DNA from: Streptomyces sp. G-G2
GTDB taxonomy: Bacteria > Actinomycetota > Actinomycetes > Streptomycetales > Streptomycetaceae
Direction: 5' to 3'
DNA: 64,000 nt
NCBI RefSeq assembly: GCF_030063135.1
Contig: NZ_JASISO010000024.1
Coordinates: 56,999 to 120,998, forward strand
The notes below the pieces were generated by a model that ran no database searches, was not told the origin of the DNA, and worked only from the letters and a program-made list of their open reading frames with translations. Both the position numbers and the translations under genes were made by a program. Shown piece by piece: positions 8,791 to 17,697 of this stretch (the stretch's first letter is position 1; each line of letters starts with the position of its first letter).

Positions 8791-8823
8791 ACGCGGGGCG
8801 GCCCGGCGGCCGCCCCGCGTTTT
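8791..8823 (+). terminator. Hairpin terminator with short U-tract
   Basis: A 13-bp perfect GC-rich stem (ACGCGGGGCGGCC / GGCCGCCCCGCGT, 4-base loop) is followed by TTT. It separates the beta-helix gene from the DUF1996 gene, which therefore probably has its own promoter. Confidence 0.8.
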
Positions 8824-8836
8824 CCGGGCCGACTGA

Positions 8837-8848
8837 GAGAGCGCTCTC
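8837..8848. promoter_or_regulatory. LacI-type operator GAGAGCGCTCTC upstream of the DUF1996 gene
   Basis: This perfect 12-bp palindrome has the central CG of LacI/GalR-family sites and resembles CebR boxes (core GAGCGCTC). The same 12-mer is the core of the 42-bp palindrome at 23965-24006, in front of the GH3-LacI operon. It lies just after the terminator and about 55 bp before ATG 8903. Confidence 0.6.
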
Positions 8849-8902
8849 CCAGCCCTCTCCCCCCCACCGGTGTTCCCCCACCTCCCTAAAGGAGCTGACA
8901 CG

Positions 8903-9979
8903 ATGAAAATCCGCTCGCGGACCCTGTCCGCCTTACTGGTCTCGGCGGCCTTCGCCGTGACCGCGGCCGCCGGTCTCGGCGCGACCACGCTCACCGCCCA
9001 GGCCTCGCCCGACTCCGGCGCCGCCGTCCACATGGCCATGGACCACTCCAACGTGGCCCCGCTCGCCGGGGGCGACGACCCGGACGGTGACGGTTACATC
9101 CCCGCCCTCCCGCCCGTCACCGGGGTCCCCCCGTCCTGGAACAACCCGCCGGACCGCTACTTCCACGAGTTCCAGGCGAACTGCGCGGTCAGCAAGACCG
9201 CCCCGGACGACCCGATCGTCTTCGCGGGCCGTCCCGGCGCCTCGCACAACCACACCTTCATGGGCAACACCACCACGGACGCCTTCAGCACCACCGCCTC
9301 CCTCAGCGGCGGCGGCACCGCCTGCAACGCGCCCGGCGATCTGTCGGGCTACTGGATGCCGACGCTGTACAACGGCACCCAGCCGGTGCTGCCGACCGGG
9401 CCGCAGGTGATCTACTACAAGACGGGCGTCACCGACTACACGAGCGTGCGCCCCTTCCCCAAGGGCCTGCGCTTCGTCGTCGGCAGCCCGACCCAGACCG
9501 CGGCCGAGTTCCGTGCCCACAAGGGCTGGGTCGAGGGCTGGGAGTGCGGCGAGAGCTTCAAGAACGTCGACTTCCCGGCGAACTGCCCGGCCGGAAGCCA
9601 GCTCAACATCCGTATGCAGTCCCCAAGTTGCTGGGACGGAAAGAACCTCGACACCCCGGACCACAAGGCCCACATGGCCTACCCGGTCGTGAAGCCCGGC
9701 AACAACGACAACGTCTGCCCCGCCGACCACCCGGTCGCACTGCCGATGATCGAGTTCAAGATGGCCTTCCCGGTCAGCGGTGACATGTCCCAGGTCAAGC
9801 TCGCCAGCGGGTCGGGCCACAGCTTCCACTACGACTTCTTCAACGCGTGGGACGACCGGACCCTCAACGCCCTCGTCGAGCACTGCATCAAGGGCGGCCT
9901 CCAGTGCAACGCCCGCGGCTACGACGAGACCCACCCCGCGGCCGGAGCCGTACTCGGCCCCGACTACCGCCTCCCCTAG
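8903..9979 (+). CDS. Secreted DUF1996 protein
   Basis: This 358-residue protein has a Sec signal (MKIRSRTLSALLVSAAFAVTAAA, cleavage near AQA-SP). The mature region is one DUF1996 domain: the His-rich GRPGASHNHTFMGN motif, SGYWMPTLYNG, a WECGESFKNVDFPANCPAGSQLNIRMQSPSCWDGKNLD stretch given here only in outline (Trp-Glu-Cys and Ser-Cys-Trp-Asp-Gly landmarks), HKAHMAYP and SGHSFHYDFFNAWD. Cys and His residues are plentiful. DUF1996 is best known from secreted fungal proteins of unknown activity. ATG 8903 follows AAAGGAG; the upstream in-frame start would bury the signal. A LacI-type operator precedes it. It lies between two CBM32-bearing proteins, which suggests a joint extracellular glycan role. 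Confidence 0.85.
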   Translation: MKIRSRTLSALLVSAAFAVTAAAGLGATTLTAQASPDSGAAVHMAMDHSNVAPLAGGDDPDGDGYIPALPPVTGVPPSWNNPPDRYFHEFQANCAVSKTAPDDPIVFAGRPGASHNHTFMGNTTTDAFSTTASLSGGGTACNAPGDLSGYWMPTLYNGTQPVLPTGPQVIYYKTGVTDYTSVRPFPKGLRFVVGSPTQTAAEFRAHKGWVEGWECGESFKNVDFPANCPAGSQLNIRMQSPSCWDGKNLDTPDHKAHMAYPVVKPGNNDNVCPADHPVALPMIEFKMAFPVSGDMSQVKLASGSGHSFHYDFFNAWDDRTLNALVEHCIKGGLQCNARGYDETHPAAGAVLGPDYRLP

Positions 9980-10026
9980 TCCGCGTCGCGGGCGCACTCC
10001 CCCCACCCCTCCAAGGAGGTCCCTGC

Positions 10027-11757
10027 ATGCTCACCCGCATGCGCACCCTCACCGCGGCAGCCGTGCTCGCGGGCGCCGTCACCGTCCTGCCCGCCCTTCC
10101 CGCGCACGCCGCGGGCAGTGTGGTCAAGGTGACCGGCTCCCAGGGCAACTGGCAGCTCCAGGTGGACGGTTCGCCGTACCAGGTCAAGGGCGTCACCTGG
10201 GGTCCGTCCCCGGCCGACGCCGCACGACTGCTGCCCGACGTGAAATCGATGGGCGCCAACACCATCCGCACCTGGGGCACCGATGCGAGCAGCCGACCGC
10301 TGTTCGACGCGGCGGCCGCCAACGGGATCAAGGTCGTGGCCGGCTTCTGGCTCCAGCCCGGCGGCGGCCCGGGCAGCGGCGGCTGCACCAACTACGTCAC
10401 GGACACGACGTACAAGAACAACATGACGGCCGAGTTCACCAAGTGGGTGCAGACCTACCGGGACCACCCGGGCGTGCTGATGTGGAACGTCGGCAACGAA
10501 TCGGTGCTCGGTCTGCAGAACTGCTACTCGGGCACGGAGCTGGAGAACCAGCGCAACGCCTACACGACCTTCGTGAACGACGTGGCGAAGGCCATCCACC
10601 GCATCGACGCCAGCCACCCCGTCACCTCCACCGACGCGTGGGTCGGCGCCTGGACGTACTACAAGCGCAACTCCCCCGACCTCGACCTGTACGCCGTCAA
10701 CTCCTACAAGGAGGTCTGCGGGATCAAGCAGGCCTGGGAGCAAGGTGGTTACAACAAGCCGTACATCGTGACGGAGACCGGCCCGGCCGGAGAGTGGGAG
10801 GTGCCGAACGACGCGAACGGCGTACCGAAGCAGGTCGGCGACCAGGCCATGGCCGACGGCTACACCAACGCGTGGAACTGCGTCACGGGCCACCGGGGGG
10901 TGGCGCTGGGCGCGACGGTCTTCCACTACGGCACCGAGTACGACTTCGGGGGCCACTGGTTCAACCTGACCCCCGCCGGGGAGCGCCGGAAGGCGTACTA
11001 CGCGGTCAAGCGGATGTACGGCGGGAACACGGCCGGGGACAACCTGCCGCCGACCGTGTCCGTGCCCGCGGTGGCCGATCCCTCGGCCGTTCCCGCCGGT
11101 AAGGAGATCACCCTCTCCGCCCCGGCGACCGACCCGGAGAACGACGCCCTGTCGTACGAGGTGCTGTGGGGCAGCAAGTACGTGGACGGGGGCGGCGGGC
11201 TGGTCTCGGCGGCCTCGGGCGCCCTCGGCAACGGGACCATCAAGGTCACGGCTCCGGCCAAGACCGGGGTGTGGATCCTGTACGTCAAGGTCAAGGACGG
11301 CCGGGGCAACGTGGGCGTGGAGCAGCGCTCGGTGCGGGTCGTCCCGCCGCCGGTGGCGGGCACGAACGTGGCCCTCAACCGGCCGACCACCGCCTCCACC
11401 TTCCAGAACGACAACTGGGGCGGCTGCCCGTGCGGTGCGGCCCTGGCCACGGACGGGCGCAACGACACGCGATGGGCGAGCAGTTGGGCCGATCCGCAGT
11501 GGCTCCAGGTGGACCTGGGCGCGGTGATGCAGCTCAAGCACGCGCAGCTGGTGTGGGAGTCGGCGTACGGCAAGGCGTACACCATCCAGGTCTCCGACGA
11601 CGGCCAGAACTGGCGTACGGCTTACACCGCGTCGAACGGGGACGGCGGTATCGACGACTTCGACATCGCGGCCTCGGGGCGGTACGTGCGCCTGGACATG
11701 ACCCAGCGCGGCACCGGCTACGGCTACTCGCTGTTCCACTTCGGCGTGTACGCCTGA
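10027..11757 (+). CDS. Secreted GH-A clan glycoside hydrolase (GH2/GH5-like barrel) with C-terminal CBM32
   Basis: This 576-residue protein has a Sec signal ending LPAHAAGS. Residues ~32-335 form a TIM barrel with the clan GH-A signatures WNVGNES (acid/base Glu158) and YIVTETGP (nucleophile Glu250). NTIRTWG near the N-terminus is typical of 'GH2 TIM-barrel' secreted proteins. A short Ig/cadherin-like domain (~345-450, PPTVSVPAVADPS, DPENDALSYEVLWG) links to a C-terminal CBM32 (~455-576). That CBM32 is strikingly similar to the N-terminal CBM32 of the gene at 6613 (ADPQWLQVDLG, GTGYGYSLFHFGVY). Only 47 bases separate it from the DUF1996 gene and AAGGAGG precedes ATG 10027, so the two are probably cotranscribed. 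The substrate is probably a beta-glucan or similar, but it is not proven by sequence. Confidence 0.8.
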   Translation: MLTRMRTLTAAAVLAGAVTVLPALPAHAAGSVVKVTGSQGNWQLQVDGSPYQVKGVTWGPSPADAARLLPDVKSMGANTIRTWGTDASSRPLFDAAAANGIKVVAGFWLQPGGGPGSGGCTNYVTDTTYKNNMTAEFTKWVQTYRDHPGVLMWNVGNESVLGLQNCYSGTELENQRNAYTTFVNDVAKAIHRIDASHPVTSTDAWVGAWTYYKRNSPDLDLYAVNSYKEVCGIKQAWEQGGYNKPYIVTETGPAGEWEVPNDANGVPKQVGDQAMADGYTNAWNCVTGHRGVALGATVFHYGTEYDFGGHWFNLTPAGERRKAYYAVKRMYGGNTAGDNLPPTVSVPAVADPSAVPAGKEITLSAPATDPENDALSYEVLWGSKYVDGGGGLVSAASGALGNGTIKVTAPAKTGVWILYVKVKDGRGNVGVEQRSVRVVPPPVAGTNVALNRPTTASTFQNDNWGGCPCGAALATDGRNDTRWASSWADPQWLQVDLGAVMQLKHAQLVWESAYGKAYTIQVSDDGQNWRTAYTASNGDGGIDDFDIAASGRYVRLDMTQRGTGYGYSLFHFGVYA

Positions 11758-11806
11758 TCCTCCGCGCACCACCCGGCGCCGGACCCTCCGGCACCGCCCC
11801 GTGAAC

Positions 11807-11847
11807 ACCGCGCGCCGCCCCTTCTCCCCGCCAGGGCGGCGCGCGGT
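11807..11847. terminator. Bidirectional hairpin terminator
   Basis: A perfect 14-bp stem (ACCGCGCGCCGCCC / GGGCGGCGCGCGGT) with a 13-base loop lies between the convergent GH-CBM32 gene (+) and the oxidoreductase gene (-). Confidence 0.8.
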
Positions 11848-11904
11848 CGTGTCCGGCTACGGGACGGTGGGAGGAACAGCCCGGGGGGAACGGCCCGGGC
11901 GGGC

Positions 11905-12846
11905 TCAGACCTCGATGACGATCTTGCCCGCGGTGTGCCCGTCCTGGCTCAGCTCGAAGGCGGCGGCCAGCTCGGACAGCGGGAAGGTCCGGGCCACGGT
12001 GACGTCCAGCTGTCCGGCGTCGGCGAGCCGTCCCAGCTCGGCGAGGGCCGCGCCGTCGGGCCGGACCCACATCCACTGGCCGTCGGCGCCCAGGACGGCC
12101 GGGTCGGCGATCGAGGCGTGCCGTCCGCCGTCCGCCAGAACGGCTTGGGTGGCTTCCAGGACCCCGCCGACGAAGTCGGCGACCACGGTGACCCCCTCGG
12201 GGGCCAGGGCGCGGACCCGGTCCGCGAGGCCGTCGCCGTACTCGACGGGCTCGGCGCCCAGCTCCCGCAGCCGGTCGTGGTTGCGGGGGGAGGCGGTGCC
12301 GATGACGCGGGCGCCCAGGGCGCGGGCGATCTGCACGCCGAAGGAGCCGACCCCGCCCGCCGCGCCGTGGACCAGGACGGTGTCGTCCTTTCCGGTGCCG
12401 AGACGGGTGAGCAGCTGGTAGGCCGTGAGCCCGGCCAGGGGGAGTCCGGCGGCCTCGGCCCAGCCGAGGGAGTGCGGTTTGGCCGCGAGGGCCCGTACGG
12501 GCACGGTGACGAACTCGGCGAAGGTGCCGCCGTGCACGTAGTCCTTGCGGGCGTAGGCGATGACCTCGTCCCCGGCGGTGAACTCGGGGGTGTCGATGCC
12601 GACGACCTCCACGGTGCCGGAGACGTCCCAGCCGGGGACCACCGGGTACACGACGTCCATCAGGCCGTCGAGACCGCCCGCCATGATCTTCCAGTCGACC
12701 GGGTTGACCGAAGCGCACTTGACGCGGACCAGGACCTCACCGGGGCCGACCTTGGGCACGGGCAGCCGGGTCTCGGTGAGCACCTCCGTCCCGCCGTACG
12801 TCTCGTACGTCATGGCCCGCATGGTGCCCTCGCTGTCCTCGGACAT
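11905..12846 (-). CDS. NADPH:quinone oxidoreductase-type MDR-family protein
   Basis: This 313-residue protein is a zinc-free medium-chain dehydrogenase/reductase. The N-terminal GroES-like fold has VKCASVNPVDWKI and PGWDVSGTVEVVG. The Rossmann NAD(P)-binding site is VLVHGAAGGVGSFGVQIARALGARVIGTAS. The C-terminus is GKIVIEV. The zinc-binding Cys/His set of true alcohol dehydrogenases is absent. ATG 12846 is preferred because GGAGAGG lies upstream; an internal Met nine residues later (MRAMTYE) is the alternative. It stands alone, separated by terminators on both sides. It probably reduces quinones or enones with NADPH. Confidence 0.85.
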   Translation of the reverse strand: MSEDSEGTMRAMTYETYGGTEVLTETRLPVPKVGPGEVLVRVKCASVNPVDWKIMAGGLDGLMDVVYPVVPGWDVSGTVEVVGIDTPEFTAGDEVIAYARKDYVHGGTFAEFVTVPVRALAAKPHSLGWAEAAGLPLAGLTAYQLLTRLGTGKDDTVLVHGAAGGVGSFGVQIARALGARVIGTASPRNHDRLRELGAEPVEYGDGLADRVRALAPEGVTVVADFVGGVLEATQAVLADGGRHASIADPAVLGADGQWMWVRPDGAALAELGRLADAGQLDVTVARTFPLSELAAAFELSQDGHTAGKIVIEV

Positions 12847-12903
12847 GCGTCTCGCCTCTCCGTGAGCTGCTGGAACCGCCCCCTCGGCCCATCCCATCAC
12901 GAA

Positions 12904-12942
12904 ACGCCGTGCCCGTCCCCCGGTGGGGGGCGGGCACGGCGT
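12904..12942 (-). terminator. Terminator of the sugar-import/GH1 operon
   Basis: A long stem of about 18 pairs including one G-T (ACGCCGTGCCCG-T-CCCCC against GGGGG-G-CGGGCACGGCGT) has a 3-base loop. It lies 15 bases past the stop of the GH1 gene on the minus strand. Confidence 0.8.
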
Positions 12943-12956
12943 GGCGGGAGCGGTCG

Positions 12957-14360
12957 TCAGGCGCCCCGGTGGGCGGCCCGGTGGGCCTCGATGACGGAGG
13001 TGTAGTGGCGGCCGCTGGCCTTGACGGTGCGCAGCTGGGTGTCGAAGTCGACGTGGACGAGGCCGAAGCGCTTGTCGTAACCGTAGGCCCATTCGAAGTT
13101 GTCGAGCAGGGACCAGGCGTAGTACCCGGCGAGGGGCGCGCCGCGGCGGGCGGCGCGGGCGCAGGCGGCGAGGTGGGAGTCGAGGTAGGCGGTTCGCTCG
13201 GGGTCGCTGACGGTGCCGTCGGCGGCGACGGTGTCGGGGTAGGCGGAGCCGTTCTCGGTGATGTAGAGGCGGCGGGCGCGGTAGTCCTCGGTGAGGCGCA
13301 TCAGCAGGGTCTCGATGCCGTTGGCGTCGATCTCCCAGTCCATGCCGGTGCGCGGGACGGCGGGCCGGTCGATCTGGCGGGCGTAGGGTGCCGGGCCGCC
13401 GGGGTCGTCGGTGACGTACTGCGGGAAGTAGTAGTTCAGGCCGAGCCAGTCGAGGGGGGCCGCGATGGTGGCCAGGTCGCCGGGGCGTTCGGGCAGCTCT
13501 ACGCCGTACACCTCGCGCATGTCGGCGGGGAAGCCGCGGCCGTGGACCGGGTCGAGCCACCAGCGGTTGACGTGGCCGTCCATCCGCCGGGCCGCGGCGC
13601 GGTCGGCCTCGCTGTCGCTCGCGGGTTCGACGGTGGAGAGGTTGTTGACGATGCCGATCCGGGCGGCGGGCACGGCGGCGCGGACGGCCTGGGCGGCCAG
13701 TCCGTGTCCGAGGAGCAGGTGGTAGGAGGCCCGGACGGCGGCGGTGAGGTCGGTCAGGCCGGGGGCCATCCGGCCTTCGAGGTGGCCGATCCAGGCGGAG
13801 CAGAGCGGCTCGTTGAGGGTGGCCCACTGGGTGACCCGGTCGCCGAGCCGTTCGGCCACCTGGGCGGCGTACGCGGCGAAGTGCTCGGCGGTGGCGCGCT
13901 CGGTCCAGCCGCCGCGGTCCTGGAGGGCCTGCGGCAGGTCCCAGTGGTAGAGGGTGACGGAGGGCTCGATGCCCGCGGCGAGCAGACCGTCGGTCAACTG
14001 GTCGTAGAAGTCGAGGCCCTTGGGGTTGGGCGGCCCGTCACCGCCCGGTACCACGCGGGGCCAGGCGACGGACAACCGGTAGGCGTTGGTGCCGAGTCCG
14101 CGCATCAGGCCGATGTCGTCGCGCCAGCGGTGGTAGTGGTCGCAGGCGGTGTCGCCGTGGTCGTCCCCGGCGGTGTTGCCGGGGGTGTGGGAGAAGGTGT
14201 CCCAGATGGACGGCGTACGGCCGTCCTCGTCGGCGGCGCCCTCGATCTGGTAGGCGGAGGTCGCGGTGCCCCAGGCGAAGTCGCTGGGCAGCGCGGCGAG
14301 GTCGATGGGCTGGGGCTCGGTCACGACGGTCCTTCCGGGGCGGGCGGTTTCGGTGGTCAC
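12957..14360 (-). CDS. GH1 beta-glucosidase, cytoplasmic
   Basis: This 467-residue protein is a full-length GH1 enzyme without a signal peptide. It has the family entry motif FAWGTATSAYQIEGA, the acid/base Glu184 in TLNEP and the nucleophile Glu369 in YITENG, and ends with the usual WSLLDNFEWAYGYDKRFGLVHVD. Its ATG overlaps the stop of the upstream permease gene by 4 bases (ATGA), so it is the last gene of the ABC transporter operon. It likely hydrolyses the imported beta-glucoside, for example cellobiose or a related disaccharide, as BglC does next to CebEFG in other streptomycetes. Sugar identity is inferred from context. Confidence 0.9.
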   Translation of the reverse strand: MTTETARPGRTVVTEPQPIDLAALPSDFAWGTATSAYQIEGAADEDGRTPSIWDTFSHTPGNTAGDDHGDTACDHYHRWRDDIGLMRGLGTNAYRLSVAWPRVVPGGDGPPNPKGLDFYDQLTDGLLAAGIEPSVTLYHWDLPQALQDRGGWTERATAEHFAAYAAQVAERLGDRVTQWATLNEPLCSAWIGHLEGRMAPGLTDLTAAVRASYHLLLGHGLAAQAVRAAVPAARIGIVNNLSTVEPASDSEADRAAARRMDGHVNRWWLDPVHGRGFPADMREVYGVELPERPGDLATIAAPLDWLGLNYYFPQYVTDDPGGPAPYARQIDRPAVPRTGMDWEIDANGIETLLMRLTEDYRARRLYITENGSAYPDTVAADGTVSDPERTAYLDSHLAACARAARRGAPLAGYYAWSLLDNFEWAYGYDKRFGLVHVDFDTQLRTVKASGRHYTSVIEAHRAAHRGA

Positions 14361-15223
14361 TTGACGGCTCCCGCGGTGAGGCCTGCCACCAAGTAGCGCT
14401 GGAGCAGCAGGAACCCGGCGACGACGGGGACGCTGACGACGAGCGAGGCGGCCATGATCTGGTTCCAGTACACGTCGTTCTGGGTGGAGTAGCCCTGCAG
14501 GCCGACGGCGAGGGTGCGGGTCTGCTGGTTGGTCATGACGGAGGCGAAGAGCACCTCGCCCCAGGCGGTCATGAAGGAGTACACGGCGACCGCGACGATG
14601 CCGGGTACGGCGGCCGGGACGACGACGCGGAACAGTGCTCCGAGGGGTCCGCAGCCGTCGACGGTGGCGGCCTCGTCGAGGTCGCGCGGCACCGAGTCGA
14701 AGTACCCGATGAGCATCCAGATGGAGAAGGGGAGCGAGAAGGTCAGGTAGGCGAGGATCAGCCCGGCGCGGGAGCCGTAGAGGGCGATGCCGGTGGCGTT
14801 GCCGACGTTGACGAAGATGAGGAAGAGCGGCAGCAGGAAGAGGATGCCCGGGAACATCTGGGTGGAGAGCACGGTGATGGTGAACAGGCGCTTGCCGCGG
14901 AAGCGGTAGCGGCTGACGGCGTAGGCCGCGAAGACGGCGATGACCACGGAGGCGGCGGTCGCCGAGCCCGCCACGATCAGGGAGTTCACGAAGTACTTCG
15001 CGAGCGGGACCGTGTGCCAGATGTCGATGTACGGGCGCACGGTGAGGCCGCTGGGGATCCAGTGGAAGGCTCCGGCGACGTCCTTGAGCGGCTTGAGCGA
15101 GGTGGTGATCATCACGTAGACGGGCAGTACGACGAAGCCCGTGAGGACGGTGAGGAAGACCGCCCGGACCGCCTGGAAGGAGGGCGCCGGGGCGAGCGGG
15201 GACCTGCGACGGGCATTAGACAT
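14357..15223 (-). CDS. Sugar ABC transporter permease (MalG/CebG type)
   Basis: This 288-residue inner-membrane protein has six predicted membrane helices. The binding-protein-dependent permease EAA loop is DLDEAATVDGCGPLGALFRVVVPAAVPG in outline (EAA---G near residue 190), which contacts the ATPase. It overlaps the upstream permease gene by 8 bases and the downstream GH1 gene by 4. No ATPase gene is in this operon; streptomycete sugar importers of this type usually share the MsiK ATPase encoded elsewhere. Confidence 0.9.
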   Translation of the reverse strand: MSNARRRSPLAPAPSFQAVRAVFLTVLTGFVVLPVYVMITTSLKPLKDVAGAFHWIPSGLTVRPYIDIWHTVPLAKYFVNSLIVAGSATAASVVIAVFAAYAVSRYRFRGKRLFTITVLSTQMFPGILFLLPLFLIFVNVGNATGIALYGSRAGLILAYLTFSLPFSIWMLIGYFDSVPRDLDEAATVDGCGPLGALFRVVVPAAVPGIVAVAVYSFMTAWGEVLFASVMTNQQTRTLAVGLQGYSTQNDVYWNQIMAASLVVSVPVVAGFLLLQRYLVAGLTAGAVK

Positions 15224-16184
15224 CGGCCTTGCTCCTTCCTCGGCTGGTGACGAGCAGGTAGACGGCGGTGACCAGCAGCAGGAAGAGCAGCAGCAGCACG
15301 GACATCGCCGAGCCGGTGCCGAAGTTCCAGGTGACGAAGCTGGACTGGTAGATGTGGATGGAGATCAGGTCGGCGGCCTCGGGGGCCGATTTGCCGAAGA
15401 GGACGAACGGCGTGTTGAAGTCGTTGAACGTCCACAGGAACAGCACCAGCACCAGCACCTGGTTGACGGGCCCGATGGAGGGCAGCGTGATCCGGCGGAC
15501 CTGCTGCCAGGTGCCCGCGCCGTCGAGGGCGGCGGCCTCGTAGAGCTCCTTGGGGATGTTCTGCAGGGCGGCCATCACGATGAGGAAGGCGAAGGGCCAG
15601 CCCTTCCACACGGAGACGATGAGCAGCGCCCAGAAGCTGTTGTCGCCGAGCAGCCAGAAGGTGTGCGCGCCGCCCAACCCGAGCTGGTCGTGAAGGACGT
15701 GGTTCACCATGCCGTTGTCCCGCTGGAACATGAACGCCCAGGTGATGACGGCGGCGTAGACGGGGAGCGCGTACGGGACGAGGAACAGTGCGCGCAGGAC
15801 GCCACGGCCGTGGAAGGTGTCCTGCATGAAGACGGCGGCGGCGGCGCCGATGAGCCAGCACAGGCCCACCGACAGCAGGGTGAACTCGCAGGTGGTGAGG
15901 AAGGAGCGGAGCAGGGCCTCGCCGACGGGCGCGTTGACGTCGACGGCGAGGGAGTAGTTGTCGAAGCCCGTCCAGGGGGCACGGGACCAGTCGCGGATGA
16001 AGAACTGGGTGAGCTGGCGGAAGCTCATCAGGATGCCCATCACCATGGGGACGAGGTGGATGAGCAGTTCCATCAACAGGGCGGGCAGGAGCAGCAGGTA
16101 GGGCAGGGCGGTACGGCGCAGCCGTCCGGTGCGGCGCACTCGGGCGGCGGTACGGCGTACCCGCCCCGCGGTGGCGGAGGTCAT
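15216..16184 (-). CDS. Sugar ABC transporter permease (MalF/CebF type)
   Basis: This 322-residue permease has an Arg-rich cytoplasmic N-terminus (VRRTAARVRRTGRLRR), six or more membrane helices and the EAA motif ELYEAAALDGAGTWQQVRRI. It pairs with the 14357-15223 permease to form the channel. It lies 10 bases after the binding-protein gene stop and overlaps the next gene by 8 bases, so the four genes form one tight operon. Confidence 0.9.
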   Translation of the reverse strand: MTSATAGRVRRTAARVRRTGRLRRTALPYLLLLPALLMELLIHLVPMVMGILMSFRQLTQFFIRDWSRAPWTGFDNYSLAVDVNAPVGEALLRSFLTTCEFTLLSVGLCWLIGAAAAVFMQDTFHGRGVLRALFLVPYALPVYAAVITWAFMFQRDNGMVNHVLHDQLGLGGAHTFWLLGDNSFWALLIVSVWKGWPFAFLIVMAALQNIPKELYEAAALDGAGTWQQVRRITLPSIGPVNQVLVLVLFLWTFNDFNTPFVLFGKSAPEAADLISIHIYQSSFVTWNFGTGSAMSVLLLLFLLLVTAVYLLVTSRGRSKADV

Positions 16185-16194
16185 GGGGAGGGGC

Positions 16195-17514
16195 TCACTT
16201 CGCCATCTGCTGCTGGGCCTTGGACAGCTTGGCCTTGACGGATTCGGTGGTCACGGGGCGTCCGGCGGCGGCGTCGGCGAAGAGCTCCTTGACGGCGGTG
16301 CCGACGGCCGTCTCGAACTGGGACTCCTCGGGGACCTGCGGGAGCGCGGCCGCGCTGGTGCCCAGGGTGTCGCGCAGGACGGTGAGGTCCTCGGTGGCGA
16401 AGGCGGAGTCCTGCTGGGCGGCCTTGACCGGGGGGACGGAGCCGTAGGTCTTGTTGAGCAGCTTCTGCTCGTCGTCGCTGGTCATGAACTTCACGAACTT
16501 CAGCGCGCCGTCGATGTTGTCGGTGTTCTTGAAGACGGCCATGTTGATGCCCGCGACCATGGAGTTGGTGTTCTTGCCCGGGCCGGGGACACCGCCCGCG
16601 GGGACCGGGACGGGAGCCACGCCCCAGTCGCCCTCCTTCATCCCGTGGGCCTTGAAGCTGCTGGCCGCGTTCTGCCAGAGCACCATGGCGGTCTTGCCGT
16701 TGGCGAAGTCCTGGAGGGACTGGTTCTTGTCGTACTCGGCGTTGCCGGGCGCGATGATCTTGTCCTTGGCCATCAGGTCGACGTACTGCTTGACGGCGTC
16801 GACGTTGGCCGGGGTGTCGAAGGTGGGCTTGCCCGCCGCGTCGAAGAACGCCGCGCCGTGCTGCCGGGACAGCACGAAGGCCTGGTGGATGTTGTTGGAG
16901 AGGTTCGACCCCTCGGCGCCCAGCGCCCACTTGCCGTCCTTGGACAGCTTCTGACCGACGGTGACCATCTCGTCCCAGGTGGCCGGCGGCTTCTCGATGC
17001 CCGCTTCCTGGAACATCTTCTTGTTGTAGTAGAGCGCGTACGACATGGAGTACAGCGGGACGGCGGCCGGGTCCTGGCCCGTAGCGCCCGCCGAGCCGAT
17101 GGCCGATTCGACGAAGCGGCTCCGGCCGCCGATCGCGTCGAAGTTCTTGGCGCTCCAGGGCAGCAGCGCGCCGGTGGCCTGGAGGGAGGAGGACCAGGTG
17201 TTACCGATGTTGAGCACGTCCGGACCCTGCCCCGAGGCGGTGGCCGCCAGGATACGGTTGAGCAGGTCGGCCCAGGGGACGACCTCCAGCTTGACCTTGA
17301 TGCCGGTCTGCTCCTCGAACTTCTTCAGCTCCGGGCCGAGGGTCGCCTGGTCCGCCGCGATGTCGGGGCCCTGGTTGGAGGCCCAGTAGGTGAGTTCCTT
17401 GGGGGCGGTGTTGGAACCGCCCTCGGCGCCGGTGGAACCTCCGCCGCAGGCGGTGGCGGCGGCGAGCAGGGAGGCGGTGACCACGGCGGCGGCCGCGGCT
17501 CGGGTTCTGCGCAT
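16195..17514 (-). CDS. Sugar ABC transporter substrate-binding lipoprotein
   Basis: This 439-residue protein has a lipoprotein signal (MRRTRAAAAAVVTASLLAAATAC, lipid-attached Cys near residue 23) followed by Gly/Ser-rich linker GGGSTGAEG. The mature part is a family-1 extracellular solute-binding protein (ELTYWASNQGPD, VVPWADLLNRILAATASGQGPDVLNIG). It captures an oligosaccharide at the cell surface and passes it to the two permeases. Within the operon, GH1 beta-glucosidase suggests a beta-glucoside ligand. Transcription starts in the divergent region shared with the ROK regulator at 17698. Confidence 0.9.
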   Translation of the reverse strand: MRRTRAAAAAVVTASLLAAATACGGGSTGAEGGSNTAPKELTYWASNQGPDIAADQATLGPELKKFEEQTGIKVKLEVVPWADLLNRILAATASGQGPDVLNIGNTWSSSLQATGALLPWSAKNFDAIGGRSRFVESAIGSAGATGQDPAAVPLYSMSYALYYNKKMFQEAGIEKPPATWDEMVTVGQKLSKDGKWALGAEGSNLSNNIHQAFVLSRQHGAAFFDAAGKPTFDTPANVDAVKQYVDLMAKDKIIAPGNAEYDKNQSLQDFANGKTAMVLWQNAASSFKAHGMKEGDWGVAPVPVPAGGVPGPGKNTNSMVAGINMAVFKNTDNIDGALKFVKFMTSDDEQKLLNKTYGSVPPVKAAQQDSAFATEDLTVLRDTLGTSAAALPQVPEESQFETAVGTAVKELFADAAAGRPVTTESVKAKLSKAQQQMAK

Positions 17515-17601
17515 GGCGGATCGGCCCCTTTCAACAGGGTCGGGCGACGGGCCCGGGAAGGGGTCGGGAGCCGCCTTTCGGCCGCCCCGTTACTTCCAGA
17601 C

Positions 17602-17624
17602 CTTAATTTAGGACGTGATTTAAG
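17602..17624. promoter_or_regulatory. Candidate ROK-family operator in the divergent promoter region
   Basis: An AT-rich inverted repeat, CTTAAT at 17602 and TTTAAG at 17619-17624, stands out in an otherwise GC-rich region. It lies between the importer operon (starts 17514, minus) and the ROK regulator (starts 17698, plus). Position and symmetry fit autoregulation and sugar-responsive repression of both. It probably overlaps a promoter. Confidence 0.5.
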
Positions 17625-17697
17625 CCTCGGGAAAGGGTCGCGTCAAGGGGTCGCGCAAGGGTATGTTGCGAATCGTTGTCAGGGCGGAAGGAGCCAC

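Noticed and set aside
16129..17697. Long plus-strand frame upstream of the ROK gene
   Set aside because: It is antisense to the binding-protein gene; the ROK protein starts at 17698 with its own ribosome-binding site.
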